This document shows, piece by piece, positions 1 to 5,210 of a stretch of DNA of 5,469 nt. Position 1 is the first letter of the stretch. Every line of letters starts with the position of its first letter. A program made the translations under genes and the position numbers. Origin of the DNA: Bacillota bacterium. GTDB taxonomy: Bacteria > Bacillota > Clostridia > Lachnospirales > Lachnospiraceae. The stretch is from the NCBI GenBank assembly GCA_022717655.1, contig JAIIAN010000193.1:1-5469 (forward strand), read 5' to 3'. The notes under the pieces were generated by a model, which saw nothing but the letters and a program-made list of their open reading frames with translations, made no database searches and had not been told where the DNA came from.

Positions 1-216
1 TCCCATATCCCTGACCTTTTTCACATAGTCTTTCACCGATTTGGATGAATTATTTGTAATAAAAATATACTGCGCTCCTCTTTTTCGGATTTCTTCTAAA
101 AATTCAAGTGTTCCATCAAAGATTTCATTTTCATTATAAATCGTTCCATCCATATCTAACAAATATAATTTCTTTGTTTTTAAGCCTTCTGCATTTTTGC
201 CTGTCTTATCTTTCAA
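1..216 (-). CDS. HAD-IIA (NagD-like) phosphatase, N-terminal fragment
   Basis: The first 72 codons of a haloacid-dehalogenase superfamily hydrolase; the rest runs off the window at position 1. Motif I is seen as LYLLDMDGTIY (residues 17-27), with D21 as the expected nucleophile and D23 as the general acid/base. Motif II is seen as FITNNSS (residues 52-58), with T54 in the catalytic Thr/Ser position. DxDGT(I/V)Y followed after about 30 residues by TNNSS is typical of the HAD-IIA group (NagD, AraL, p-nitrophenylphosphatase, phosphoglycolate phosphatase), Mg-dependent cytoplasmic enzymes acting on small phosphoesters. The substrate cannot be read from this fragment. No ATG is in frame before motif I, so I chose the TTG at 216-214, preceded by GGAGG at 227-231 with 10 nt between. 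This adds a short Lys-rich lead of about 16 residues. The frame stays open further upstream, so the start is less certain than the identity. It lies downstream of the L,D-transpeptidase gene, separated by a probable terminator. Confidence 0.88.
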   Translation of the reverse strand, partial: MKDKTGKNAEGLKTKKLYLLDMDGTIYNENEIFDGTLEFLEEIRKRGAQYIFITNNSSKSVKDYVKKVRDMG

Positions 217-226
217 TCTGTTCTTT

Positions 227-231
227 CCTCC
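227..231 (-). promoter_or_regulatory. Ribosome binding site for the HAD gene (supports TTG start)
   Basis: GGAGG on the minus strand, within GGAGGAAAG, lies 10 nt before the TTG at 216-214. It is the only strong Shine-Dalgarno match near the beginning of this frame and is the main reason for choosing the TTG start. The nearby ATG at 234-232 on the same strand opens a different frame that stops after six codons. Confidence 0.6.
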
Positions 232-252
232 ATCTTGATTCTGACGTTCCTC

Positions 253-272
253 TGTTTTCCCTTGTTTTCCCT
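253..272 (-). repeat. Perfect 10-bp tandem repeat in the HAD leader
   Basis: Two exact copies of TGTTTTCCCT (plus strand) lie end to end at 253-262 and 263-272; on the transcribed strand this reads AGGGAAAACA twice. It sits in the untranslated leader between the terminator hairpin and the ribosome binding site of the HAD gene. The spacing is about one helical turn, so it could be a tandem protein site, but slippage of a simple sequence explains it equally well. Confidence 0.6.
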
Positions 273-280
273 GCTTAGCA

Positions 281-329
281 AAAAAGAAGCAAAACGAATG
301 AAACTAAATTTAAAAGAGTTTCGTCCGTT
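281..329 (-). terminator. Probable intrinsic terminator after the L,D-transpeptidase gene
   Basis: The arms 293-305 and 317-329 form a 13-position stem with an 11-nt loop (306-316). In the minus-strand RNA it has one G-U wobble and one C-A mismatch. The descending arm runs into TTTTGC TTC TTTTTT (295-281 on the minus strand), an interrupted U-rich tail. It begins 40 nt after the transpeptidase stop codon. The inner stem is AT-rich and the tail is broken by GC and C, so termination may be partial, which would allow some readthrough into the HAD gene. Confidence 0.6.
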
Positions 330-368
330 CTGCCTCCTTCTATTTTTTTCCAAACTTAAAATTTCACT

Positions 369-2432
369 TTAATAAAAACATAATACTGGGCATCCAGCTT
401 CAATATTTTCATAAAGCTCTGCTGCCATACTGCTTGGAAGGTTGATACATCCATGAGAACCACTATACATAAAGATACTTCCACCAAAGGAATATCTCCA
501 GCTTGCATCGTGGAATCCAATTCCACCATTAAATGGCATCCAGTATTTTACCGGAGATTCATACTCATAAGTACCATCTGCACTTCTTGTGCCTCTTAAT
601 ACCTGGTCTTTCTGCTTATATATCAAAGAATACGCTCCTGATGGAGTTCTTCGGTCTGAAATCGTATAAGTTCCGGAAACAAAATCGGTATCCATTACAA
701 TATTTCCGTCTTTATAATACCACAAATGCTGATTTCCAAGGTCAACTTCTACATAAGTATTTCCAATATCATCGCCTGTCATACTATAAATGGCAGCTCT
801 TGATGCATAAGCCGGCTCTCTTGTCACCACATCATGATTCATGATATTTTCATAAATCTGCTCCGCTTCTTCGCTCTGGTCAATTCTAAAACCATAGCTT
901 CCACCACTGATAGTCACAGGTTCTCCGGTCATCGTGCTTGTAATGGTACGGTCACGTCCCATTGTATTTCGTCTTGTTGCCAAGTCTAATACATATTCCT
1001 TGATATGTGCCATGACTGCCTCTTTATTTTCTACATAATTTCCCTCTTCGTCATAGCTTAACCAGTCTTTAATCTGCATACCGTCTAATACTTCCTGCTC
1101 ATCGCCAAATGTATAGGTAATTGTTGCAGTTGCACAACTGTTCCAGATATCCTTTTGATGAATCAATGTTTCATCTTCTTTTGTAATATTTGGTTTTTCA
1201 TAAGCACCGGTTTTTTCTACGGACAGCTTATTCTGACTTGTATGTACTGCTTCCTCTAATGCCGTAAACAACGTCTCTTCGTTAATGGTTGTTCCCTGTG
1301 TCTCATCCTGAATCACGAACTGATTATCTACAAACGCAATCTGTGCATCTGCTGGTGCTTCCATATTTGCTTCCTGCAGACAATCCAGATTATCTAACTG
1401 AGTTCTAAGTGCTGTTTCATCAAAATCTGCATCAATCTCAACCGTATAGTTTTTCTTTGAAAACAGACCACTTACCCATAACAGTGAATTCTGTTTCTTC
1501 ATTACATCTTTTACGTCTCCACTGCCTGTATACTGATATCCAATATCACTGCCTAAAATCGTTCTGCTTTCGTCATTTCTGAAATCCAGTTCAATTGCAT
1601 AAGACTCTACCTGTTTTTTCAGTTCTGCCTCTGCTTTTTTCTCTGTCATGTTTGCACAGTTCATTCCATTGATTTTACTTCCTGCAAACAAATGATTTGT
1701 ATAATAGAGTGCCCCCACTGCATATCCAGCTGCTAAAACCACAACTGCTGCACCGGCAATGACAGAAGGTTTTAATTTCTTTTTTGTGTTCTCAGGTTCT
1801 TCGTTTGATTCTGCCACTTGTCCGATTCCCACAACTGGTGTGGATTCAACAACCGGTTCAGCGACTGCTGATACTGCCGCTTCTTCTTTTTGTTCTTCCG
1901 GTTCTGCTGTGGTATTCTCATTTGCATTTTCTAGAACCTGTTTTTTTAAAGCTTCCTCTTCTTTTTTCTGTTCTTCTAAACTCTCTTCCAAAGAAGGCTG
2001 GTTTTCTTCAGAAATCTCTTGCTCTAAATGTTCTTGCTCTAAATGTTCTTGTTCTAACTCGGACTGGTCTTTTGAGGTCGAATCTTTTTCCTGTCTTTTT
2101 TCTTCTGTATTTTCTTCCTGTTCTTCTAAAACAGGCTCTTTTTCATTTAAAACTTTCTCTTGTTTTTCAGCATCTTCTTTTCTTTCTGCTTCCTTCGCCA
2201 AAACAGATTCCTTTACCGCTTCTTCCTTGGCAATTTCTTCCCCTATTGTATCCTGAATGATTTTCTCCATTGCAGAATCAATCTGCTTTTCCATTTCAGG
2301 ATTTTCGCCAGAATGTTCCTGTGCCTGCTTTTGTTTTTCCATTGCCCGTTTTTTTGCAGCTTCTACTTTTTTTCTTCGGGCTTCTGAACGAAACGGCTGC
2401 TGATTTTTATTCTTTTTTGTTGTATCTCTCAT
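369..2432 (-). CDS. Membrane-anchored L,D-transpeptidase (YkuD) with PG_binding_4 domains and long charged N-terminus
   Basis: A 687-residue peptidoglycan L,D-transpeptidase. Residues 1-37 are strongly basic; residues 40-215 are Glu/Lys/Gln-rich, probably coiled coil or disordered, with a LEQEH repeat at 126-140. A single membrane helix lies at about 222-246, preceded by KKKLK (217-221), which predicts a cytoplasmic N-terminus and an extracellular C-terminus. INGMNCANMT (254-263) opens the first PG_binding_4-type region (about 255-375); a second spans about 415-540. The YkuD catalytic domain is about 557-687, with conserved H641 in GIGFHDA and the active-site SHGCINL motif (H660, G661, C662). 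Known YkuD enzymes make 3-3 cross-links through an acyl-enzyme on this Cys and resist most beta-lactams except carbapenems. Start: ATG at 2432-2430 with AGGAG at 2442-2446. The domain order from the membrane helix on is common in Clostridia and enterococcal Ldt enzymes; the roughly 220-residue cytoplasmic part is unusually long. It has its own promoter upstream and a terminator downstream. Confidence 0.95.
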   Translation of the reverse strand: MRDTTKKNKNQQPFRSEARRKKVEAAKKRAMEKQKQAQEHSGENPEMEKQIDSAMEKIIQDTIGEEIAKEEAVKESVLAKEAERKEDAEKQEKVLNEKEPVLEEQEENTEEKRQEKDSTSKDQSELEQEHLEQEHLEQEISEENQPSLEESLEEQKKEEEALKKQVLENANENTTAEPEEQKEEAAVSAVAEPVVESTPVVGIGQVAESNEEPENTKKKLKPSVIAGAAVVVLAAGYAVGALYYTNHLFAGSKINGMNCANMTEKKAEAELKKQVESYAIELDFRNDESRTILGSDIGYQYTGSGDVKDVMKKQNSLLWVSGLFSKKNYTVEIDADFDETALRTQLDNLDCLQEANMEAPADAQIAFVDNQFVIQDETQGTTINEETLFTALEEAVHTSQNKLSVEKTGAYEKPNITKEDETLIHQKDIWNSCATATITYTFGDEQEVLDGMQIKDWLSYDEEGNYVENKEAVMAHIKEYVLDLATRRNTMGRDRTITSTMTGEPVTISGGSYGFRIDQSEEAEQIYENIMNHDVVTREPAYASRAAIYSMTGDDIGNTYVEVDLGNQHLWYYKDGNIVMDTDFVSGTYTISDRRTPSGAYSLIYKQKDQVLRGTRSADGTYEYESPVKYWMPFNGGIGFHDASWRYSFGGSIFMYSGSHGCINLPSSMAAELYENIEAGCPVLCFY
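2019..2057 (-). repeat. In-frame 15-bp minisatellite inside the L,D-transpeptidase gene
   Basis: Two exact 15-bp copies of TTGCTCTAAATGTTC (plus strand; 2019-2033 and 2034-2048) are followed by a partial third, TTGTTCTAA (2049-2057), with one substitution. On the coding strand it encodes LEQEH-LEQEH-LEQE (residues 126-139) in the cytoplasmic charged tail. The unit is a multiple of three, so gain or loss of copies keeps the frame and only changes tail length. Confidence 0.85.
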
Positions 2433-2495
2433 TATCTAATACTCCTGCAATTACTACTTCTCTTTTCTTTTCCATCCAAAATTCGACACTCGTAC

Positions 2496-2525
2496 ATTAT
2501 AACACAAATTTTCATTTATTGGTAA
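2496..2525 (-). promoter_or_regulatory. Promoter of the L,D-transpeptidase gene
   Basis: The minus strand has a perfect -10 TATAAT (2501-2496) with an upstream TGT, making an extended -10. A -35 of TTACCA (2525-2520; four of six consensus bases) sits 18 bp away. Transcription would begin near 2489, giving a leader of about 57 nt before the ATG at 2432. It is a sigma-A-type match. Confidence 0.7.
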
Positions 2526-2564
2526 AATTAACGAAACCTAAATAAAAGTTAAGAAATTTGTAAT

Positions 2565-2592
2565 AACTGCCCCCAAAATGATAAAACTGCCC
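2565..2592. repeat. Direct repeat ACTGCCC, 20-bp spacing, between pepT and the transpeptidase promoter
   Basis: Plus-strand AACTGCCCCC (2565-2574) and AAACTGCCC (2584-2592) share AACTGCCC, with starts 20 bp apart (about two helical turns). They stand out as GC patches in a very AT-rich 200-bp intergenic region, about 60-95 bp upstream of the transpeptidase promoter and 39 bp past the pepT stop codon. No complementary GGGCAG arm exists on the same strand, so they do not form a terminator. Function unknown. Confidence 0.5.
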
Positions 2593-2630
2593 TTTTTAAT
2601 TTTTCTAAATTTTTGTCTTTCTCTCTTCCC

Positions 2631-3848
2631 TTACCGATACAATTTTACAAGTTCCACCAGTACCTCAACTACTTTATCCATAGCTTCTACAGTAGCATGT
2701 TCATAAGGTCCATGGCAGGCATAAGAACCTGTTCCAAGATTCGGGCATGGCAGTCCCATAAAACTGAGTCTCGCTCCATCTGTTCCCCCTCGAACCGGAA
2801 TGACATTCGGAACAATCTGGACCTGTTCCATTGCTTTCTTTGCATTTTCAATCAAATGGAAATTTTCTTTAATAATCTCCGCCATATTTAAATACTGTTC
2901 TTTTATGGTAAGTTCTGCTGTTCCTGCCCCATATTTTTCATTTATCTTTTTACAGATATCGGTTAAAATTTCCTGTTTTTTCTCAAATTTTTCCTTGTCA
3001 TGGTCACGAATAATATAAGATAACTTTGCTTTTTCTACACTTCCCTCCATTTGACATAAATGATAGAAGCCTTCGTACCCTTCTGTATCCCTTGGAGTCT
3101 GATTTTTTGGAAGCATTTCATTGATTTCCATCGCAACTAAAGAAGCATTAATCATGACACCTTTAGAACTTCCTGGATGTACATTAAACCCATGCGTAGT
3201 GATTTCAGCAGAAGCCGCATTGAAATTTTCATATTCGATTTCATCCTCACTTCCACCATCCACGGTATAAGCAAACTGCGCTCCAAATCTTTTTACGTCA
3301 AATAAATCTGCACCCTGACCAACTTCTTCGTCTGGTGTAAATCCAATTGAAATTTGTCCGTGTGGAATATTCTGTTCTTTTAATGTTTCTAACATGCACA
3401 TAATCTCAGCAACTCCTGCTTTGTCATCTGCACCTAAAATCGTTGTTCCATCACTGGTGATTAATGTTTTTCCTTTTAAGTTTGACAAATGCGGAAATGT
3501 TTTTGTCTCCAGTGTTCTTCCACTTTCTCCCAGTTTTAAATCTTCTCCATTATAATTTTCATGAAGCATCACTTTTACTGCATGGTCCGCAAAATCGGAA
3601 ACCGTATCGATATGTGAAATAAAACCTAACTTTGTACTTGTTTCATATCCTTTTGTTGCCGGAATAATTCCATAAACATAGCAGTTTTCATCCACACTTG
3701 CATTTTCTAAACCAAGTGTTTTTAATTCTTCTACCAAAAGATTGGCCAGCTCAAACTGACACTTTGTTGTCGGATGAGTTTCACTTTCATCTTTACTTGC
3801 GGTTGGAATTTCTGCATAACGCATAAATTTTTTATAAGCCTGTTCCAT
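2631..3848 (-). CDS. pepT: Peptidase T (tripeptide aminopeptidase, M20B)
   Basis: A 405-residue cytoplasmic di-zinc aminopeptidase that removes the N-terminal residue from tripeptides, supplying amino acids from imported or recycled peptides. The length and active-site numbering match E. coli PepT closely. Visible residues are H79 and D81 in the HIDTVSDF stretch, the bridging-zinc D141 in GADDKAG, E174 (general base) and E175 in PDEE, D197 in TVDGG, and H379 in YACHGPYEH. The dimerisation/lid domain is about 205-320 and carries HPGSSKG (H224) and YIIRDHD (R281). RGGTDGA (353-359) is the typical C-terminal substrate-binding loop. No key residue is missing. The start is ATG at 3848-3846 with AGAGGA at 3858-3863, 9 nt upstream. 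A likely extended -10 promoter precedes it. No hairpin with a U-tract follows the stop codon before the transpeptidase promoter, so transcripts may run on. Confidence 0.97.
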   Translation of the reverse strand: MEQAYKKFMRYAEIPTASKDESETHPTTKCQFELANLLVEELKTLGLENASVDENCYVYGIIPATKGYETSTKLGFISHIDTVSDFADHAVKVMLHENYNGEDLKLGESGRTLETKTFPHLSNLKGKTLITSDGTTILGADDKAGVAEIMCMLETLKEQNIPHGQISIGFTPDEEVGQGADLFDVKRFGAQFAYTVDGGSEDEIEYENFNAASAEITTHGFNVHPGSSKGVMINASLVAMEINEMLPKNQTPRDTEGYEGFYHLCQMEGSVEKAKLSYIIRDHDKEKFEKKQEILTDICKKINEKYGAGTAELTIKEQYLNMAEIIKENFHLIENAKKAMEQVQIVPNVIPVRGGTDGARLSFMGLPCPNLGTGSYACHGPYEHATVEAMDKVVEVLVELVKLYR

Positions 3849-3917
3849 ATCTTAATATCCTCTTACTTTCTTTTTTTCTTAGTTTCATCTTCATTTAAAA
3901 TTTTTTCAAACATACTC

Positions 3918-3946
3918 AGTATACCACAAAAGGATGCCAGATTCAC
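3918..3946 (-). promoter_or_regulatory. Likely pepT promoter (extended -10), overlapping the upstream terminator
   Basis: The minus strand has TGG-TATACT (3926-3918), an extended -10 with five of six core bases. Seventeen bp upstream is a weak -35, GTGAAT (3946-3941; three of six). The predicted start is near 3911, about 62 nt before the pepT ATG. The -35 and spacer lie inside the terminator hairpin of the preceding DUF2798 gene. Confidence 0.5.
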
Positions 3947-3960
3947 ACTGACATCCTTTT
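3928..3960 (-). terminator. Terminator hairpin after the DUF2798 gene
   Basis: Arms AAAAGGATG (3928-3936) and CATCCTTTT (3952-3960) pair over 9 bp. A C-A mismatch is followed by CAG/CTG (3938-3940 with 3948-3950) around a 7-nt loop. It lies 26 nt after the stop codon of the minus-strand DUF2798 gene. The minus-strand tail has only four U residues, all within the stem, so the structure is a moderate terminator in that direction. The plus-strand side has the longer T-tract, but no plus-strand gene is seen. Confidence 0.6.
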
Positions 3961-3986
3961 TCTTTCTACTTTTATCATTTCTTTTC

Positions 3987-4448
3987 TTAAGCTTCTTTAA
4001 ACATCATTCCGAAAATTTTTCTTACCAGTGGACCTGCAAAGAAAATCTGCCAGCAAAGCGCCATTGGGAAGTTTAATGCAGTTGTTTCTACCCATACCGC
4101 AATTATGTCTTTCCCAGCATGTTTAAATAATAACGTAGCTGCAAGACTCATACTTGGACACATCAGACATACTGTTACCGCTGAAATTGCAAGAATAATC
4201 ATAATCTGTGCATCTTTTCCTGGAGTCACAAATCCAAACGCAATTTTCTTTGATAAAAATCCAAATAAAAAGAAGTCTAAAATAAATGCAATTGGTCCCA
4301 TAATCACTAATTCATGAAAAGCAAGTAAAAAGACTTCATTTGTCATTCCTCCCTTATTAAGCGCAATGTTATAAATAATCATTGCATAAACCATGACGAA
4401 TACCATCATAATTATAAATACTACTTCCTGAAATTTTGTTTTTGGCAT
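3987..4448 (-). CDS. DUF2798-type four-helix integral membrane protein
   Basis: A 153-residue hydrophobic protein that I assign to the DUF2798 family of unknown function. Membrane segments are visible at about 8-29, 39-63, 82-107 and 114-147. Family-like patterns include the N-terminal KFQEVVF, AFHELVIMGPIAF (43-55), CLMCPSMSL (94-102) and NFPMALCWQIFFAGPLVR (126-143), which place Cys, Pro and charged residues within or next to helices 3 and 4. No catalytic motif or signal peptide is evident. The start is ATG at 4448-4446 with AAAGGAA at 4457-4463, and the length looks complete for the family. A terminator follows 26 nt after the stop, so it is probably transcribed alone. Its leader has a promoter and terminator hairpin in an attenuator-like arrangement. 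Transport or envelope stress roles would be guesses. Confidence 0.85.
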   Translation of the reverse strand: MPKTKFQEVVFIIMMVFVMVYAMIIYNIALNKGGMTNEVFLLAFHELVIMGPIAFILDFFLFGFLSKKIAFGFVTPGKDAQIMIILAISAVTVCLMCPSMSLAATLLFKHAGKDIIAVWVETTALNFPMALCWQIFFAGPLVRKIFGMMFKEA

Positions 4449-4495
4449 AATTTTAATTCCTTTCTTTCGCTCAATTTTTTATAAAAATAACATAT

Positions 4496-4551
4496 AAAAA
4501 CAAAAAACGTGCAGTTGAAAAAGATTTTGCGATCGTTTTGCAACTGCACGT
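4496..4551 (-). terminator. Strong intrinsic terminator in the leader of the DUF2798 gene
   Basis: A perfect 11-bp stem, ACGTGCAGTTG (4507-4517) with CAACTGCACGT (4541-4551), surrounds a 23-nt interior that can add AAAA/TTTT pairs and a GAT/ATC inner hairpin. On the minus strand it is followed by TTTTTGTTTTT (4506-4496). It lies 171 nt after the holin stop and 48 nt before the DUF2798 ATG. It could end the holin transcript, or act as a leader terminator on transcripts starting from the promoter immediately upstream. Confidence 0.85.
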
Positions 4552-4560
4552 CGTGGTTCT

Positions 4561-4589
4561 ATTATACCAAAACTTTATATGATATATAA
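4561..4589 (-). promoter_or_regulatory. Extended -10 promoter abutting the leader terminator
   Basis: The minus strand reads TGG-TATAAT (4569-4561), a perfect -10 with the extended TG motif. A weak -35, TTATAT (4589-4584; three of six), sits 17 bp upstream. The start is predicted near 4554, only about 3 nt before the terminator stem begins at 4551. Transcripts would therefore be either about 58 nt long or antiterminated into the DUF2798 gene. A weaker alternative for DUF2798 is TATAAA (4483-4478), past the terminator, with no good -35. Confidence 0.55.
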
Positions 4590-4595
4590 TACTTT

Positions 4596-4610
4596 AAGTT
4601 ATACAAACTT
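4596..4610. repeat. Short inverted repeat upstream of the leader promoter
   Basis: AAGTT (4596-4600), ATACA, AACTT (4606-4610) form a 5-bp inverted repeat with a 5-bp gap, just upstream of the -35 position of the promoter at 4561-4589. This is the size of a small operator half-site pair, but such AT-rich repeats are common by chance here. A second near-palindrome, TTGACAGCTGTTAA with one mismatched pair, is at 4660-4673. Confidence 0.25.
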
Positions 4611-4721
4611 TATTAGAGTTTTTTTAATTTCATATACAACTCATACAATTCTATTTCATTTGACAGCTGTTAATGCCAACTTCCTTATTTATATTTACCA
4701 TACTTTTTTATTCTATATTTA

Positions 4722-5015
4722 TCATTCAGTTTTCTTTAACTGTTTAATCAGCTGATTGATATAGGTACTTAATCCTGCGACAAGAATTCCCTGCACAATA
4801 GCAGTAAAAAATGCCATTGCGATATTTTGCATACCAGAAAGATTACAGTTCGCAATTACATAAATTCCACAAATCATCATTCCGAGTATTCCAAGTATAA
4901 TCGGAATATATTTATCTGCCACTGTTTTCAATTTTTTTAGTGCAATTCCGATAAAATACAATACTACAGCAACTACCACTAATTCCGGTTTCACATAGCT
5001 TAAAATTTGTTCCAT
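4722..5015 (-). CDS. Orphan Hol44-like phage holin family protein
   Basis: A 97-residue protein with three hydrophobic segments (about 12-27, 36-55 and 64-85) and a charged C-terminal tail (KQLKKTE). The N-terminus (MEQILSYVKPEL), the VVLYFIGIALKK stretch, KYIPIILGILGMMICGIY and the Gln/Gly-rich AFFTAIVQGILVAGLSTY helix match my knowledge of the Hol44-type holins (holin superfamily V, Phage_holin_5_2). In phages these form membrane lesions that release the endolysin. Here there is no adjacent endolysin, tail gene or integrase; the neighbours are tRNA-Trp and a DUF2798 gene. It may be a prophage relic or a domesticated small membrane protein. The start is ATG at 5015-5013 with an excellent ribosome site, AAAGGTGAT (5021-5029). 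The intact frame and strong ribosome site argue that it is expressed. Confidence 0.8.
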   Translation of the reverse strand: MEQILSYVKPELVVVAVVLYFIGIALKKLKTVADKYIPIILGILGMMICGIYVIANCNLSGMQNIAMAFFTAIVQGILVAGLSTYINQLIKQLKKTE

Positions 5016-5042
5016 TTCAAATCACCTTTCTTTTAATCTGCA

Positions 5043-5048
5043 ATTATA
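5043..5048 (-). promoter_or_regulatory. Alternative -10 close to the holin gene
   Basis: A perfect TATAAT on the minus strand, 14 bp before the ribosome binding site of the holin gene. No recognisable -35 lies 16-18 bp upstream (AGTAAA at 17), and there is no TG extension. It is therefore a weaker promoter candidate than its -10 alone suggests; in DNA this AT-rich a chance match is plausible. Confidence 0.3.
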
Positions 5049-5092
5049 TAATGTAAGCGCCAAAATTTACTTTTAACACTTGCTGATGCTAT

Positions 5093-5121
5093 AGTATATG
5101 TCTGCTGGAAAAGGTTTTCCA
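5093..5121 (-). promoter_or_regulatory. Candidate holin promoter overlapped by an inverted repeat
   Basis: The minus strand has TGGAAA (5121-5116; four of six to the -35 consensus), a 17-bp spacer and TATACT (5098-5093; five of six to the -10). An inverted repeat, TGGAAAA-GG-TTTTCCA (5106-5121), covers the -35 and half of the spacer, which is a classic place for a repressor. The leader to the holin ATG would be about 70 nt. The pairing of promoter and repeat is inference. Confidence 0.4.
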
Positions 5122-5175
5122 CAATCTGTTTTTAGGACTATGCAACACGAAATACAACACACAAATGAAAGCAAC

Positions 5176-5206
5176 AAAAAAAAGGTACTGTAAATACAGT
5201 ACCTTT
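5176..5206 (-). terminator. Intrinsic terminator of the tRNA-Trp gene
   Basis: An 11-bp perfect stem, AAAGGTACTGT with ACAGTACCTTT, closed by a 4-nt loop, runs directly into eight U residues on the minus strand (5183-5176, three of them in the stem). It begins 4 nt after the tRNA discriminator base, so the primary transcript is tightly bounded. Confidence 0.92.
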
Positions 5207-5210
5207 AAAG

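Noticed and set aside
533..844. Plus-strand open frame of about 100 codons
   Set aside because: It lies wholly opposite the YkuD catalytic domain, has no protein-like composition and no Shine-Dalgarno site.
1759..2260. Open frames on the plus strand (Ser/Phe-rich and Leu-rich) opposite the transpeptidase tail
   Set aside because: They are the antisense of the Glu/Lys-rich coding strand, where stop codons are rare by composition. They have no ribosome site or recognisable family and fully overlap a well-supported gene.
2489..2525. WalR-type (TGTWAH-N5-TGTWAH) site at the L,D-transpeptidase promoter
   Set aside because: TGTTAT and a following TGTAC occur but with the wrong spacing, so the motif is not met.
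2593..2630. Terminator after pepT
   Set aside because: The region is AT-rich, but no stem with complementary GC arms followed by a U-tract could be drawn on the minus strand.
2613..3018. Plus-strand open frames opposite the 3' part of pepT
   Set aside because: They are antisense to conserved PepT sequence, with no domain or start signal.
3774..4317. Plus-strand open frames across the pepT/DUF2798 junction
   Set aside because: Low-complexity Phe/Ser/Leu translation opposite real genes; one spans a terminator and intergenic DNA.
4613..4680. Possible decayed coding remnant on the minus strand (LYELYMKLKKL before a stop, and KLALTAV in another frame)
   Set aside because: The stretches look protein-like but are only 7-17 codons long, in different frames, with no start signal. 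In AT-rich DNA this is within chance expectation.
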